DNA of 64,000 nucleotides from Bradyrhizobium sp. SZCCHNS1050 (GTDB taxonomy: Bacteria; Pseudomonadota; Alphaproteobacteria; Rhizobiales; Xanthobacteraceae). A model generated the notes under the pieces. That model saw nothing but the letters and a program-made list of their open reading frames with translations. It had not been told where the DNA came from and searched no databases. The DNA lies in contig NZ_JAUETR010000002.1 of the NCBI RefSeq assembly GCF_032484785.1, forward strand, positions 992,001 to 1,056,000. The letters are read 5' to 3'. The stretch's first letter is position 1, and each line of letters opens with the position of its first letter. Position numbers and translations under genes: made by a program. Below, one piece after another: positions 1 through 9,580 of this stretch.

Positions 1-9
1 TGCGAACGA

Positions 10-59
10 CTAAACATGTCAAGCGCGTTTTCGCGACGTTTGCAGCGCATCATGTTTAG
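10..59. repeat. Short inverted repeat
   Basis: Nine-base arms CTAAACATG (10-18) and CATGTTTAG (51-59) flank a 32-base spacer that itself contains a CGCG-TTTT-CGCG dyad. It could be an operator or the end of a small repeat. No gene reads across it, and positions 60-174 hold nothing I can assign. Confidence 0.35.
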
Positions 60-174
60 CGACTGCGGTAAGCTGCTCGTCGTCCGGAGGTTTGCCGGGA
101 ATGGCGATGGCGCGGCTCTCCGGCGCCGCCGCCAGGACGCAGGCGCGGCCCAACTCCAGGCTGCATCCGCGTGA

Positions 175-822
175 TCAGCCCTTCGCCAACGTCACGCCGC
201 AACTGACCCGGCCGTCAGCGATGAAGAAGCGTCCGGCAAGGCGAGCAACGGCGGCCGGCCAGTCCTCTCTCATGACACGCACCTCGAACGTGCCCGCCGC
301 CCATGCGATCGCGAGCTCGACATCCTGGAAATCCAGGAAGCCGCGCGTGAGCGGATACTGGCATTTGTAGTAGGCTTCCTTGGCGCTGAAGATCACGATC
401 GGCAGCATCGGCTGCACCGCGTCGGGCTGGCCACGAAGCCATTGCCGCTCGGCCGGCGTGAGCACAAGATCGCGCATCGACGGATCGAGCTCGCGCAGGT
501 CCTCGACATCCAGTCCAAGCGACGGGACATCCCTGCTTCGGGCCACGGCCACGGCGCAATGATCGGCACAATGGGAGATGCTTCCCGCATAGCCCGGCGG
601 CCACACCGGCGCGCGATCCGGCGTCGGGACGAGCGCGACCGGCGAAGCTCCCAGCGACGCCAGCGCCCTGCGCGCCAGGATCCGCGCGGTCGCGAACTCG
701 GCGCGCCGCTTGGCGACCGCGGCCTGGATATGCGCGCGCTCTTCGGGAAACAGCTCATCCTCCGCCAGCGAGAGGCTGGACGCCGCCACCACGACCGGAC
801 CGTCAAACAGATTTGCAAGCAC
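175..822 (-). CDS. 4'-phosphopantetheinyl transferase (EntD/Sfp type)
   Basis: This 215-residue protein transfers the phosphopantetheine arm of CoA to a serine of carrier proteins, as used by siderophore, polyketide or fatty-acid synthases. Family motifs are in order: a PxWP-like element at about 72-76, GSISHC at 80-85, GLDVE at 103-107 and FSAKEAYYK at 145-153. D105, E107 and E149 are the expected Mg-binding residues. The length is normal for the EntD branch. The start is GTG at 822, because an ATG just upstream is followed at once by a stop; this gives a tight junction with the possible small ORF upstream. No carrier-protein synthase is visible nearby, so the partner must be elsewhere. Confidence 0.88.
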   Translation of the reverse strand: MLANLFDGPVVVAASSLSLAEDELFPEERAHIQAAVAKRRAEFATARILARRALASLGASPVALVPTPDRAPVWPPGYAGSISHCADHCAVAVARSRDVPSLGLDVEDLRELDPSMRDLVLTPAERQWLRGQPDAVQPMLPIVIFSAKEAYYKCQYPLTRGFLDFQDVELAIAWAAGTFEVRVMREDWPAAVARLAGRFFIADGRVSCGVTLAKG

Positions 823-1080
823 TCACATCACCAACTCTGCGCGCGCGTCTCTTTGCGGACCGGCCTCGACCGGCCGCCACCGTATACGACACGGCGACAT
901 CGAAGCGAATTCCAACGATTCAACATGTCTCGCGATCTCGCGGCGCCACGCCCCCGAGCTTTGCATGGCGAGCGCACGCTGCCGCTCGGCGAGCTGCACC
1001 ACCGACCACTGCGGATCGGCATCGACCAGCACTTGCGCCCGGCGAGGTGCCAATGCACCCGGCTCCCCCCGGGAGCCCAT
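823..1080 (-). CDS. Possible small hypothetical protein upstream of the PPTase
   Basis: An 85-residue reading frame ends directly against the PPTase GTG start, which would allow translational coupling. Residues 18-58 read like a soluble helical protein. Against it, I see no good ribosome binding site before the ATG at 1080, a perfect hairpin (GGCTCCC-CCC-GGGAGCC, 1061-1077) covers its first codons, and the same frame continues as an antisense shadow through recQ. It could simply be the leader of the PPTase gene. I do not recognise a family. Confidence 0.22.
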   Translation of the reverse strand: MGSRGEPGALAPRRAQVLVDADPQWSVVQLAERQRALAMQSSGAWRREIARHVESLEFASMSPCRIRWRPVEAGPQRDARAELVM

Positions 1081-1284
1081 GGTTGGATCAGGATCAGAAC
1101 ATACTGCGATGCAAGTCGATTCTGCCATAACTCGCCGGCTTGTCCAACGCGCCCCTGCCGCTGTCCCCCGGTCCATGCTTTTCGGGCCCGCTGACATGCG
1201 CGTCACCGGCCAGCTTTTGCTTGACGGCAGCGGGCTGCAACGGGACTTATCCAGTCCCTCTGTCTGCCGAAGAAGTGCATTCCC

Positions 1285-3090
<1,806 letters not shown>

Positions 3091-3144
3091 GCCGGCCATC
3101 GTCCAGCAGCACCGCGGCTCCTTCGCTCGACGATCAGACGGCAC

Positions 3145-3664
3145 ACATGGCTCACACATGGCCTCGCGATCCCGCCGCTGATGACGCCCGGGTTATGCAA
3201 CTGAAGTCCCCTTCTCCTCGAAGAAGAGGCGCAGGGAAGACCGGGTATCAGCTGATACCCGCGGTCCGCGTACAGCAAAAAGCACGCGGCAGAACCACAG
3301 GTTCAGCCCAATATCCGGCCTTCCCTGCGCGACGGTTTGACGACTTATAGGCGCTCTCCCCGGGGATCGGCTGTCTTGCCCCCGTCGCCGGCGGATCATC
3401 ATCACCGCCGGTTTGGCATCAGCACCGCGATGCCAGGACCACACCACTTCGCCGTCGCATCGCTCCGTTCGTCGGCGCGGGCTTTGACACCCGGCTGCGG
3501 AGCAACGCGCCCGTCGCCTCCCCGGCTCGACGCTCGTGACGATCGCGAAACGTCCCTCTTCAGCGAGCCGGGATAACAGGAAATGTGGATGTGATTTGCC
3601 CGACGGTGCAAGTGATGAGTTTGCGACAAACTGGCACGACGGGCAGTTGGCGCATACGCGCCAT
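3145..3664. repeat. Dispersed repeat R1, copy 1
   Basis: This is one of three long, closely similar noncoding segments; the others start near 7891 and 45475. From about 3210 to 3640 it is nearly identical to them, and upstream of that it is degenerate. It contains several hairpins listed under the structured core, plus GCCGGCGG/CCGCCGGT near 3395-3420 and a GCACGACGGGCA (3634-3645) / TGCCCGTCGTGC (3673-3684) dyad that encloses a smaller GGCGC-ATAC-GCGCC hairpin. Open frames inside it are broken differently in each copy, so I treat it as noncoding. It runs directly into R2. The left boundary is approximate. Confidence 0.85.
3229..3330. other. Structured core of R1 copy 1 (candidate RNA fold)
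   Basis: A closing stem GCGCAGGGAAG (3229-3239) / CTTCCCTGCGC (3320-3330) encloses hairpin 1, GGGTATC-AGCT-GATACCC, and hairpin 2, CCGCGTAC-AGCAAAAA-GCACGCGG. In this copy hairpin 2 has one mismatch relative to the perfect stem in the other two copies. An unpaired A-rich stretch follows hairpin 2. The strand of transcription cannot be decided, because the stems form on either strand. Confidence 0.45.
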
Positions 3665-3889
3665 GCAGAGATTGCCCGTCGTGCAGCTCGGGATGGCGCG
3701 AGTTCGTCGGGTCACAGCAGCCGGTCCCATCGACGCCTTCAAACGTCTTCAGTGATTGGAATGCACCGTCACAGTGATGAGCTTGGCTCCGGCACCGAGC
3801 TGCCGGGTCGGCAAAGCACGAGCCATTCTACTTCTCCGCGTGCCCGGCGGCACTGGTCCGACCGCATGGAAGTTCGGGCGGGGCCGGAA
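3665..3889. repeat. Dispersed repeat R2, copy 1
   Basis: A segment of about 225 bp is repeated in the same orientation at 14637-14860 with scattered substitutions. Here it joins the end of R1 to the 3' end of a small membrane-protein pseudogene. At the other locus it stands without R1, so R2 is a separate unit. No convincing gene lies in it. Confidence 0.8.
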
Positions 3890-4198
3890 GATCGATGCTG
3901 CCAATCAGGTCCGAGCGCAACGTTTCAGCGGCGGCCGTCGCCGCCATGGTCTGTCGCAAGGTGCTGACGTTCGATCCGAGCGAAACGATGCCGCCGAGCA
4001 CCGCGGCAATCGTCCCGAGGACGACGACCGCATTGGACCCCAGCAGGCCCAGCACCGCCCCGAGCAGCAACGCGGCGCAGCCGGATATCACGATCTTCCA
4101 GGCCATGATGATCTTTCGACACCGCTCGGCCGCGTCGGCCAGCTGTTCGATCCGCGCCTCGATGAGGGAGATTGATCGCTCGGGTCGTCCTCATCCAT
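3828..4198 (-). pseudogene. Frameshifted paralog of the small membrane protein at 16275-16643
   Basis: From about 4106 to 3885 the reading frame is closely similar to residues 41-115 of the gene at 16275-16643. Both share a glycine/alanine/leucine-rich double hydrophobic segment and the SLGSNVSTLRQTMAA and LRSDLIGSIDL stretches. Aligning the two at DNA level shows an equivalent ATG at 4198 followed by the same first five codons (MDEDD), then a one-base deletion near 4175 that throws the start out of frame. The C-terminus is also replaced by R2-derived sequence. An internal ATG at 4106 could still give a shortened 92-residue protein, so some expression is possible. Confidence 0.6.
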
Positions 4199-4415
4199 CA
4201 GACCAACTGTTCTCCACGGTGTTGCTTTGGGCTAATTCCGTCCCCGCCCACCAACGTACGGCCATTGGTTGGACAATCCAAGAGATGGTTTGCGGCCGTG
4301 AGGCATCGACCTTGATGAAGCTCGCGATCATCTGAGATATTACAGGCCTTGGATCACACCAACGCATGGCATCTGGCTTTGTTACGGCGCGACCAAGCCG
4401 AGGAGCCTCTCGAAA

Positions 4416-5066
4416 CTAGGCCGGCACGGGAACCCCGGCTTTCTTCTCCAGCGCGGCCACCCGGTCGCGAAGGCTGCGGATCTCCGCGACCAGGTCAAGG
4501 ACGTCCGGCGCGGGTTGATGCCCCATCATCCCGACATGGCTCGTTGTCACACGAATGGTCGACGAGCTGATCTCCATGCTGGTGCGGGAGCTCGCAACTG
4601 ATAGACCCGGTTGCAATGCGGGCGGTGCGGGGACTGCGATCGTAACGCCACCCGCGACAATTCCGTCTGGAGCGGTAACGGTTTTCTCGAACCGCGCGGC
4701 GCCTTTAACGGTCACGTCTTCGAGTTTCGCCGCACCGTGAATCGAAACGCCCCCGGCGTAATGCTTGCCATCGTTGAGAACAAGTTCGTCAGCCTGGGAG
4801 TGAGAGAGCGCCGCGCGCGCCGCCGGAGGCACTTTCGGGCTCTGGAGCTGCACGGTCTCGACGTTGCATGCCATTATCGCTCGCCCCAACCAAGCCGGGG
4901 CTAGCAAGAGACGTCCCGCGTGGGCCGCCGCGCCGTCAAACTCGATTCTGAGCATGCCGGGATAGCCCTGCGCGTCGACGGGAACCCTGACATTGCCGCT
5001 CTGCAGCACAGTCGTTGATCCTTCCAGGATGACCGACGTGTCGGTGAGTTTGATGTCGCTCGTCAT
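4416..5066 (-). CDS. Hypothetical protein with repetitive beta-rich core and C-terminal coiled coil
   Basis: This 216-residue protein has no signal peptide or membrane segment. Residues 95-145 alternate short hydrophobic and glycine stretches (GGVSIHG, VTVKGAARF, GGVTIAV), suggestive of stacked beta strands such as those in tail-spike or adhesin-like proteins. The last 25 residues (EIRSLRDRVAALEKK) form a heptad-like coiled coil. I do not recognise the family. It is divergent from the gene pair at 5238-7580 across a ~170-bp AT-richer gap that probably holds both promoters. Confidence 0.65.
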   Translation of the reverse strand: MTSDIKLTDTSVILEGSTTVLQSGNVRVPVDAQGYPGMLRIEFDGAAAHAGRLLLAPAWLGRAIMACNVETVQLQSPKVPPAARAALSHSQADELVLNDGKHYAGGVSIHGAAKLEDVTVKGAARFEKTVTAPDGIVAGGVTIAVPAPPALQPGLSVASSRTSMEISSSTIRVTTSHVGMMGHQPAPDVLDLVAEIRSLRDRVAALEKKAGVPVPA

Positions 5067-5237
5067 GTTCGCCGCCTCCCGCTGAAGATGTAACTTAAAA
5101 TATCGTCAACTCGGCCGCCGCAGTTTGATTCACGTCAACGCTCCATCGGCTGGCGCCTGCGACCGTTAACTACGAAGTAGGATGTTCTGGCGCGCGCCAG
5201 GCCGCGCTCAGAACATGGGAACTGGCGGGGTCTTGAA

Positions 5238-5975
5238 ATGCCCAATGATCTGCACACCGTCCTGAGCGGCATTCACGGATTGAAGGTCGACGCAGTCGAG
5301 AGGTCGGTTCCGGCCTGCGCGGACCATGCCTTCGCCTGGGCAGGCAAGCTGCTCCCCACGCCCCACGTTCGAGCCCGCGCCGATTTCAGCTCGGCTCATC
5401 AGCGGGCTTGGCTCGAGGCCATGAGCAATCTAAGTGCATGGAAGACGCGGCAGATCGATCTGAACCTGCCGGCATCGGGGAAGCTGCTGATTGTCGGATG
5501 GTACTTCCCGGATCTCGCGAGCCTGCTCGGCACTGCGGAAAAAAAGCATGTGGTCGTTCTGGTATCGAATGATGCTCCCTGGCTCTCCGAGTTGAAGGAC
5601 GCAGGCACCACACTGAACTTCCGGGCCGAAGGCGGTGCGGCGGCGCTCGCCGCGTACATGCGCGAAGGCCGCAACGTGTTCGCGATGATGGACAATATTC
5701 ATCCGGGCACCGAGTTCATCCGCAGCCCATTCTTCGGGCGCCCCGCCAAGACTCCGGCCGCCATTTTGAGGCTTGCGATCCGCAACGGCTACACGCTGGC
5801 GCTGATAGCGCCCAGGGACAGCCGCGTGGAAGTGGTGGCGACACTGCCCACCGCCGGCAAGCAGCCGGAGGATCTCGCTGCCTGGGTGAACCAGAAGATC
5901 GAGCAGGAAGTCAGACGGGCGCCGGAACGCTGGCTGTCGTGGCCGACGCTCGCCTATCGCTTCCAGGCAAGCTGA
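5238..5975 (+). CDS. LPLAT-superfamily (LpxL/HtrB-like) putative acyltransferase
   Basis: This is a 245-residue protein of unassigned function. The second half resembles lipid A acyltransferases: a hydrophobic 'NVFAMMD' strand at about 153-159, then PFFGRPAKTPAAILRLA from about 164, and a C-terminal W-x-NQKIEQEVRRAPERWLSWP ending that matches the 'ipeQWxW' close of LpxL. The usual catalytic HX4D/E motif is not evident, and the N-terminal membrane anchor is absent, so it may be a divergent or non-catalytic member. It lies 24 bp upstream of an EEP-family phosphohydrolase and probably forms an operon with it, which would fit a lipid- or phosphodiester-directed role. Confidence 0.55.
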   Translation: MPNDLHTVLSGIHGLKVDAVERSVPACADHAFAWAGKLLPTPHVRARADFSSAHQRAWLEAMSNLSAWKTRQIDLNLPASGKLLIVGWYFPDLASLLGTAEKKHVVVLVSNDAPWLSELKDAGTTLNFRAEGGAAALAAYMREGRNVFAMMDNIHPGTEFIRSPFFGRPAKTPAAILRLAIRNGYTLALIAPRDSRVEVVATLPTAGKQPEDLAAWVNQKIEQEVRRAPERWLSWPTLAYRFQAS

Positions 5976-5999
5976 TTCACCAGTCAGGAGGACGCGCGC

Positions 6000-7580
6000 A
6001 TGCCCACCACGTCGTTCAATCAGCTCGCGCAGCAGGCCGACGCACTTTACCCGCCGCAGTCGATGCACAGCCTGTTGTCCAGGCTGCGCTACCCCGGAGC
6101 GGCACCGGGAACGACCCTGCCGACGGCTTCGTTCGCCGAGGCGGCTTGGCGCCTGTCGGGCCCCTCCACGACACGAATTTCATTCCTCCACTACAACATC
6201 TGGTGCCTGCGCGCGAAGATCGGATTGAAGGAGATCGTCGCCGCTGCCGGAGGGGTGGGCCACTTCGCGGCTTGTCTTGGGGTCTCATCGGCTGAGTTCA
6301 TCGGCAAGGCACTGGAGATGATCGGAGCCGACATCGGAGATGTCTGCGACCGCATCTTCCCGCCGATCGTGGAAGTCTGCGGCGTGCCCGCCAACCCGCT
6401 GAACGGCACTTGCAAGCTGGTGGGCGACAGCCTCTCGCTCGGCGGATACATCATCGAAAATCTCAGTTCCGACCTCGACTGGCTGATAAGCCTCTTCTCG
6501 ATCCCCGAGGAGGTCGTATTCGAGGTGCTGATGCAGTTGGTCGCGCCGGTGCTTGGCGTGTTCGAAGTGAGTGTCATGGAGAAGCCGGTCATCCCCGAGC
6601 GCGCCGACGAAATCGGCCGGAGGGTGTTCGCCTACGACCTCGTATCGCTGGTCGAGGCTTGGGACCAGGATACGCGGGATACGATCCTGGCACATGGCAC
6701 CGCGCAGCATGTCGACGGACCGACCGGCTCCCTCGCCTACAAGCAACTGCAGAGCGGGATCCTCGTCCTCAGCCCGACGCGGACGATCGAGAATGGCGGC
6801 GGGCATGTCTATGCCGCGGACGGCGTGTCGCGAGTGATGCCCGGCGGATGCGAGATGGGCTACATGTTCGATTCTGACAAATGGGCGAACAAAGGGGTGC
6901 AACTCACGCGTATCCCGGTCGGCTTCGGTGCGATCGAGCTCTATTCGACGCATGTTTATGCCGGGGATGGCGGCCTTCTGCCGCCCGGCCCAACTGACGC
7001 GGAGAAGATCGACGTCAGGCGCACGCAGATTGATGAGTTGATTGCCTTCATCAAGGCGACGCACCTTCCATCCAACGTGGCCATTGTCGCCGGAGATTTC
7101 AACATCGGTGCTGATACCGACGAATACCACAACCTGGTCGCGGCGATGGAGCAGGCCGGCTTCTATGACCTGTGGAGCGTCCCGTACGATACGATGAAAA
7201 GCGACGGTTTGACCGACCGTCACGGCGAGGGCGACGAGCCGATCTACAACGACTTCAATACCAACTGTAAGGTCTATCGCGCCAGCGAGGCATATCGGCA
7301 AGCCTACGATCCGGCCGTTGCCACGCCGACGATGTCGGATGATGTCGATTACTACTGCGACGACATGCAGCCAGACGACGCGAATCCCACCGGATCGAGG
7401 ATCGACTACCTGTTCATGGAACGTGCGACTGCATTTCACGGCTTCAATCTCGACGTCTCACGTGTGCGCCGGCGTGCTTTCAAGTCACGCATTCGCTGGG
7501 TCGTCACCCCCGGCCCGCAGGACTACCTTTCGAACCACATCGGACTGGAGGCGACTTTGTTCGCCAGCCCAAGGCACTAG
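6000..7580 (+). CDS. Endonuclease/exonuclease/phosphatase (EEP) family protein
   Basis: This 526-residue hydrolase belongs to the DNase I / sphingomyelinase-like fold. Motifs are in order: SFLHYNIW at about 60-67, a long insertion, the His-bearing YSTHVYAG stretch near 317-324, AGDFNIGAD near 364-372, SRIDYLF near 466 and SNHIGLEA near 510. These supply the expected Asn, His, Asp-x-Asn, Asp and terminal His. The insertion between the first two motifs (roughly 70-300) is larger than in nucleases and holds hydrophobic helices. A CAGGAGG site precedes the ATG. The substrate could be a phospholipid headgroup or a nucleic acid; pairing with an LPLAT-like gene favours lipid, which is inference. Confidence 0.75.
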   Translation: MPTTSFNQLAQQADALYPPQSMHSLLSRLRYPGAAPGTTLPTASFAEAAWRLSGPSTTRISFLHYNIWCLRAKIGLKEIVAAAGGVGHFAACLGVSSAEFIGKALEMIGADIGDVCDRIFPPIVEVCGVPANPLNGTCKLVGDSLSLGGYIIENLSSDLDWLISLFSIPEEVVFEVLMQLVAPVLGVFEVSVMEKPVIPERADEIGRRVFAYDLVSLVEAWDQDTRDTILAHGTAQHVDGPTGSLAYKQLQSGILVLSPTRTIENGGGHVYAADGVSRVMPGGCEMGYMFDSDKWANKGVQLTRIPVGFGAIELYSTHVYAGDGGLLPPGPTDAEKIDVRRTQIDELIAFIKATHLPSNVAIVAGDFNIGADTDEYHNLVAAMEQAGFYDLWSVPYDTMKSDGLTDRHGEGDEPIYNDFNTNCKVYRASEAYRQAYDPAVATPTMSDDVDYYCDDMQPDDANPTGSRIDYLFMERATAFHGFNLDVSRVRRRAFKSRIRWVVTPGPQDYLSNHIGLEATLFASPRH

Positions 7581-7769
7581 AGCTCCGGGCGTTCAAGAAG
7601 CGCGGCAGAGGCTCGGAGTCACAGAATGGGTCACTCATCGTCGACAATGCCGACTTGGCCGTCTGCGCAGCGCTTGTCGGCGGGGATGCCAAGTTGAGGC
7701 GTCTTGGCACTCGACCTGGTAAACGGTAGGCCATTAGCATCACCAACCTCTCGCCGACCGCTGAGCATA

Positions 7770-7902
7770 AGGGTTCGGCCAGCTTCATGTTCATGCGCGC
7801 CGGCAGGCCGCCGACCTTGTGTTACGACTTGATCGTCACCGACAGGCCGCCGGTGAAGAAGACGCTCTCGATCACGTCGAGATAGGGCCCCAGATCACCT
7901 TG
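7770..7902 (-). pseudogene. guaA (GMP synthase) remnant
   Basis: Reading minus strand from about 7902, the translation gives YLDVIESVFFTGGLSVTIKS, a stop codon, then HKVGGLPARMNMKLAEPL. This matches the glutamine-hydrolysing GMP synthase stretch that normally reads YPDVIES...VTIKSHHNVGGLP...MKLVEPL. The stop lies where HHN is expected. Sequence before and after the fragment is unrelated to GuaA, and the fragment runs into R1 copy 2. It is therefore a decayed internal piece of about 40 codons. The functional guaA must be elsewhere. Positions 7581-7769 hold nothing else I can assign. Confidence 0.8.
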
Positions 7903-8490
7903 CGACTGCCCACTTGGTGCGGGACATCGCACGACCGCGTGTTGTACGTTTCAAACAGCAGGCAAGGCTGAGCCATCTCGCGGCGGCATCCGCCCGAGTT
8001 GTCATCTTGAGTGAACCTCTTCCTCCGAAGAAGAGGCGCAGGGAAGATCGGGTATCAGCTGATACCCGCGGTCCGCGTGCAGCAAAAAGCACGCGGCAGA
8101 ACCACAGGTTCAGCCCAATATCCGGCCTTCCCTGCGCGACGGTTTGACGACTTATAGGCGCTCTCCCCGGGGATCGGCTGTCTTGCCCCCGTCGCCGGCG
8201 GATCATCATCACCGCCGGCTTGGCATCAGCACCGCGATGCCAGGACCACACCACTTCGCCGTCGCATCGCTCCGTTCGTCGGCGCGGGCTGTGACACCCG
8301 GCTGCGGAGCAACGCGCCCATCGCATCTTCCGGCTCGACGCTCGTGACGATCGCGAAACGTCCCTCTTCAGCGAGCCGGGATGCGCGAGAATGTGAGGGT
8401 GATTTGCCCGACGGTGCAAGTGATGAGTCCGCGACAAACTGGCACGACGGGCAGTTCAGGCATGAGAGGCATGCACGGATTGCCCGTCGC
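7891..8490. repeat. Dispersed repeat R1, copy 2
   Basis: Closely similar to 45475-46075 across the whole length and to copy 1 across its central 430 bp. The left edge overlaps the end of the guaA remnant, and the right edge stops about 15 bp before the stop codon of the membrane-fusion gene. It contains the structured core at 8036-8137, an additional CCTCTTC/GAAGAGG hairpin at 8016-8036, a GCCGGCGG/CCGCCGGC hairpin and a TGGCATC/GATGCCA hairpin further right. Confidence 0.88.
8036..8137. other. Structured core of R1 copy 2 (candidate RNA fold)
   Basis: The closing stem is GCGCAGGGAAG (8036-8046) with CTTCCCTGCGC (8127-8137). Inside are the perfect 18-base palindrome GGGTATCAGCTGATACCC (8050-8067) and the perfect eight-pair hairpin CCGCGTGC-AGCAAAAA-GCACGCGG (8073-8096). 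A C-to-T change beside the closing stem in this copy would still pair as a wobble with the opposing G. Confidence 0.5.
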
Positions 8491-8506
8491 GCAGGAATGG
8501 CCGTGG

Positions 8507-9325
8507 TCAGATGCGCCGCTGCACCGACGCGGGCTGGAGATCCTGCTCGCAGTGGCAGGTCCTCTGCGCCCTCTCCCGCAGGATCTGCGAGACCATCCGC
8601 TCGGTCCCGGTCAGGCCGGTCAGGATCGTCGCGCCGACAGCCATGCCCGATCGCAATCCGGCGGGCATGGCCGCCTTCAGCAGGCTGATCTTCAGCGCGA
8701 TCCGCGCTTCGCCGGTTGGCGAGCCGGACGCCGCGCCGATCCACTCAGCATCCGCGACATGTCCATAGAGCCGGACGGGAAGGCCCGGCACGTCGATCGT
8801 GACCGCCTGTCCGATCGCGACATAGGTGATCTCGGAAACCGCGAGAGCTGCGATGACGTGGGGCTCGCCTGGCGTGACCACCGCCATCAACGACCGATCT
8901 GTCGTCACGGCGTCGCCGACATGGAGACCGCTTGCAGCCACGACGCCGGCGACGGGAGCGATGACGTCGTTCAGCGCGACCGTCGAAGCGCGCTCGTCCC
9001 GGTGCTCGATCCGCGCGAGAACCTGTCCCGCAGCGATCTCCTGGTTGTCGGTCACGAGCAGGTCCCTGACCAGGCCGGACACCGCCGACCTGACCGGGAT
9101 CTCGTTCATACTGACATAGGCGTCATCGGTGTGAACCAGATATTGGCCCACGGTCACATACTCGACCATCCACGGCACCGCGACCAGCATTCCGAACATC
9201 AGGCTGAGCGCGGCGAGCAACCACAGCGCACGTGCTGCGGACGCCCTGGCGCGCGGCTCCGCCGGGGGACACTCCCGATGCAGAATGACCGGCCGGGATC
9301 CACCCGGCGCTTGCTGTCCGTCCAC
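8507..9325 (-). CDS. HlyD/EmrA-type membrane fusion protein, short form
   Basis: This 272-residue inner-membrane-anchored periplasmic adaptor has one transmembrane helix (WLLAALSLMFGMLVAVPWMV) and then the typical DDAYV element of EmrA-like adaptors. Two half-lipoyl segments (VRSAVSGLVRDLLVTDNQEI... and IAPVAGVVAASGLHVGDAV) and a beta-barrel domain follow. The long alpha-helical hairpin normally between the lipoyl halves is missing, so it is shorter than EmrA. I chose the GTG at 9325 because GAGGAG lies six bases upstream; upstream frames lack such a site. No partner permease or outer-membrane protein is adjacent. The 3' end abuts R1 copy 2, so a partner may have been lost. Confidence 0.75.
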   Translation of the reverse strand: MDGQQAPGGSRPVILHRECPPAEPRARASAARALWLLAALSLMFGMLVAVPWMVEYVTVGQYLVHTDDAYVSMNEIPVRSAVSGLVRDLLVTDNQEIAAGQVLARIEHRDERASTVALNDVIAPVAGVVAASGLHVGDAVTTDRSLMAVVTPGEPHVIAALAVSEITYVAIGQAVTIDVPGLPVRLYGHVADAEWIGAASGSPTGEARIALKISLLKAAMPAGLRSGMAVGATILTGLTGTERMVSQILRERAQRTCHCEQDLQPASVQRRI

Positions 9326-9580
9326 CACTCGCTCCTCACGACCACGGCATGGGGCGCGTTGCCGCCTCGGCGGCATCCTCTTGACGTAAGAGTCGCACCC
9401 ATCGAATGCCCGTGACGCGAGATGTGGCGGCTCGCGGGCCGGTTGATAATGGCGCCTGGACCGAATTGGGTCTTCAATTTCTCGAAATAATGCCCGTGTC
9501 GACGACACCGCGACACCGCCGCAGCCTCGACACGAGACGGGGGTAACGCCGTTGACCGTCGCGCAAGCTTTGCCAGCGCT

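Noticed and set aside
6285..7439. 384-codon minus-strand frame
   Set aside because: Antisense to the EEP-family gene, which has complete motifs and a good ribosome binding site.
7895..8437. 180-codon minus-strand frame within R1, with a 186-codon counterpart at 45532-46092
   Set aside because: The frame is broken in copy 1 and altered by indels in the others; Arg/Ser-rich content with no ribosome binding site. Stem conservation explains the sequence better.
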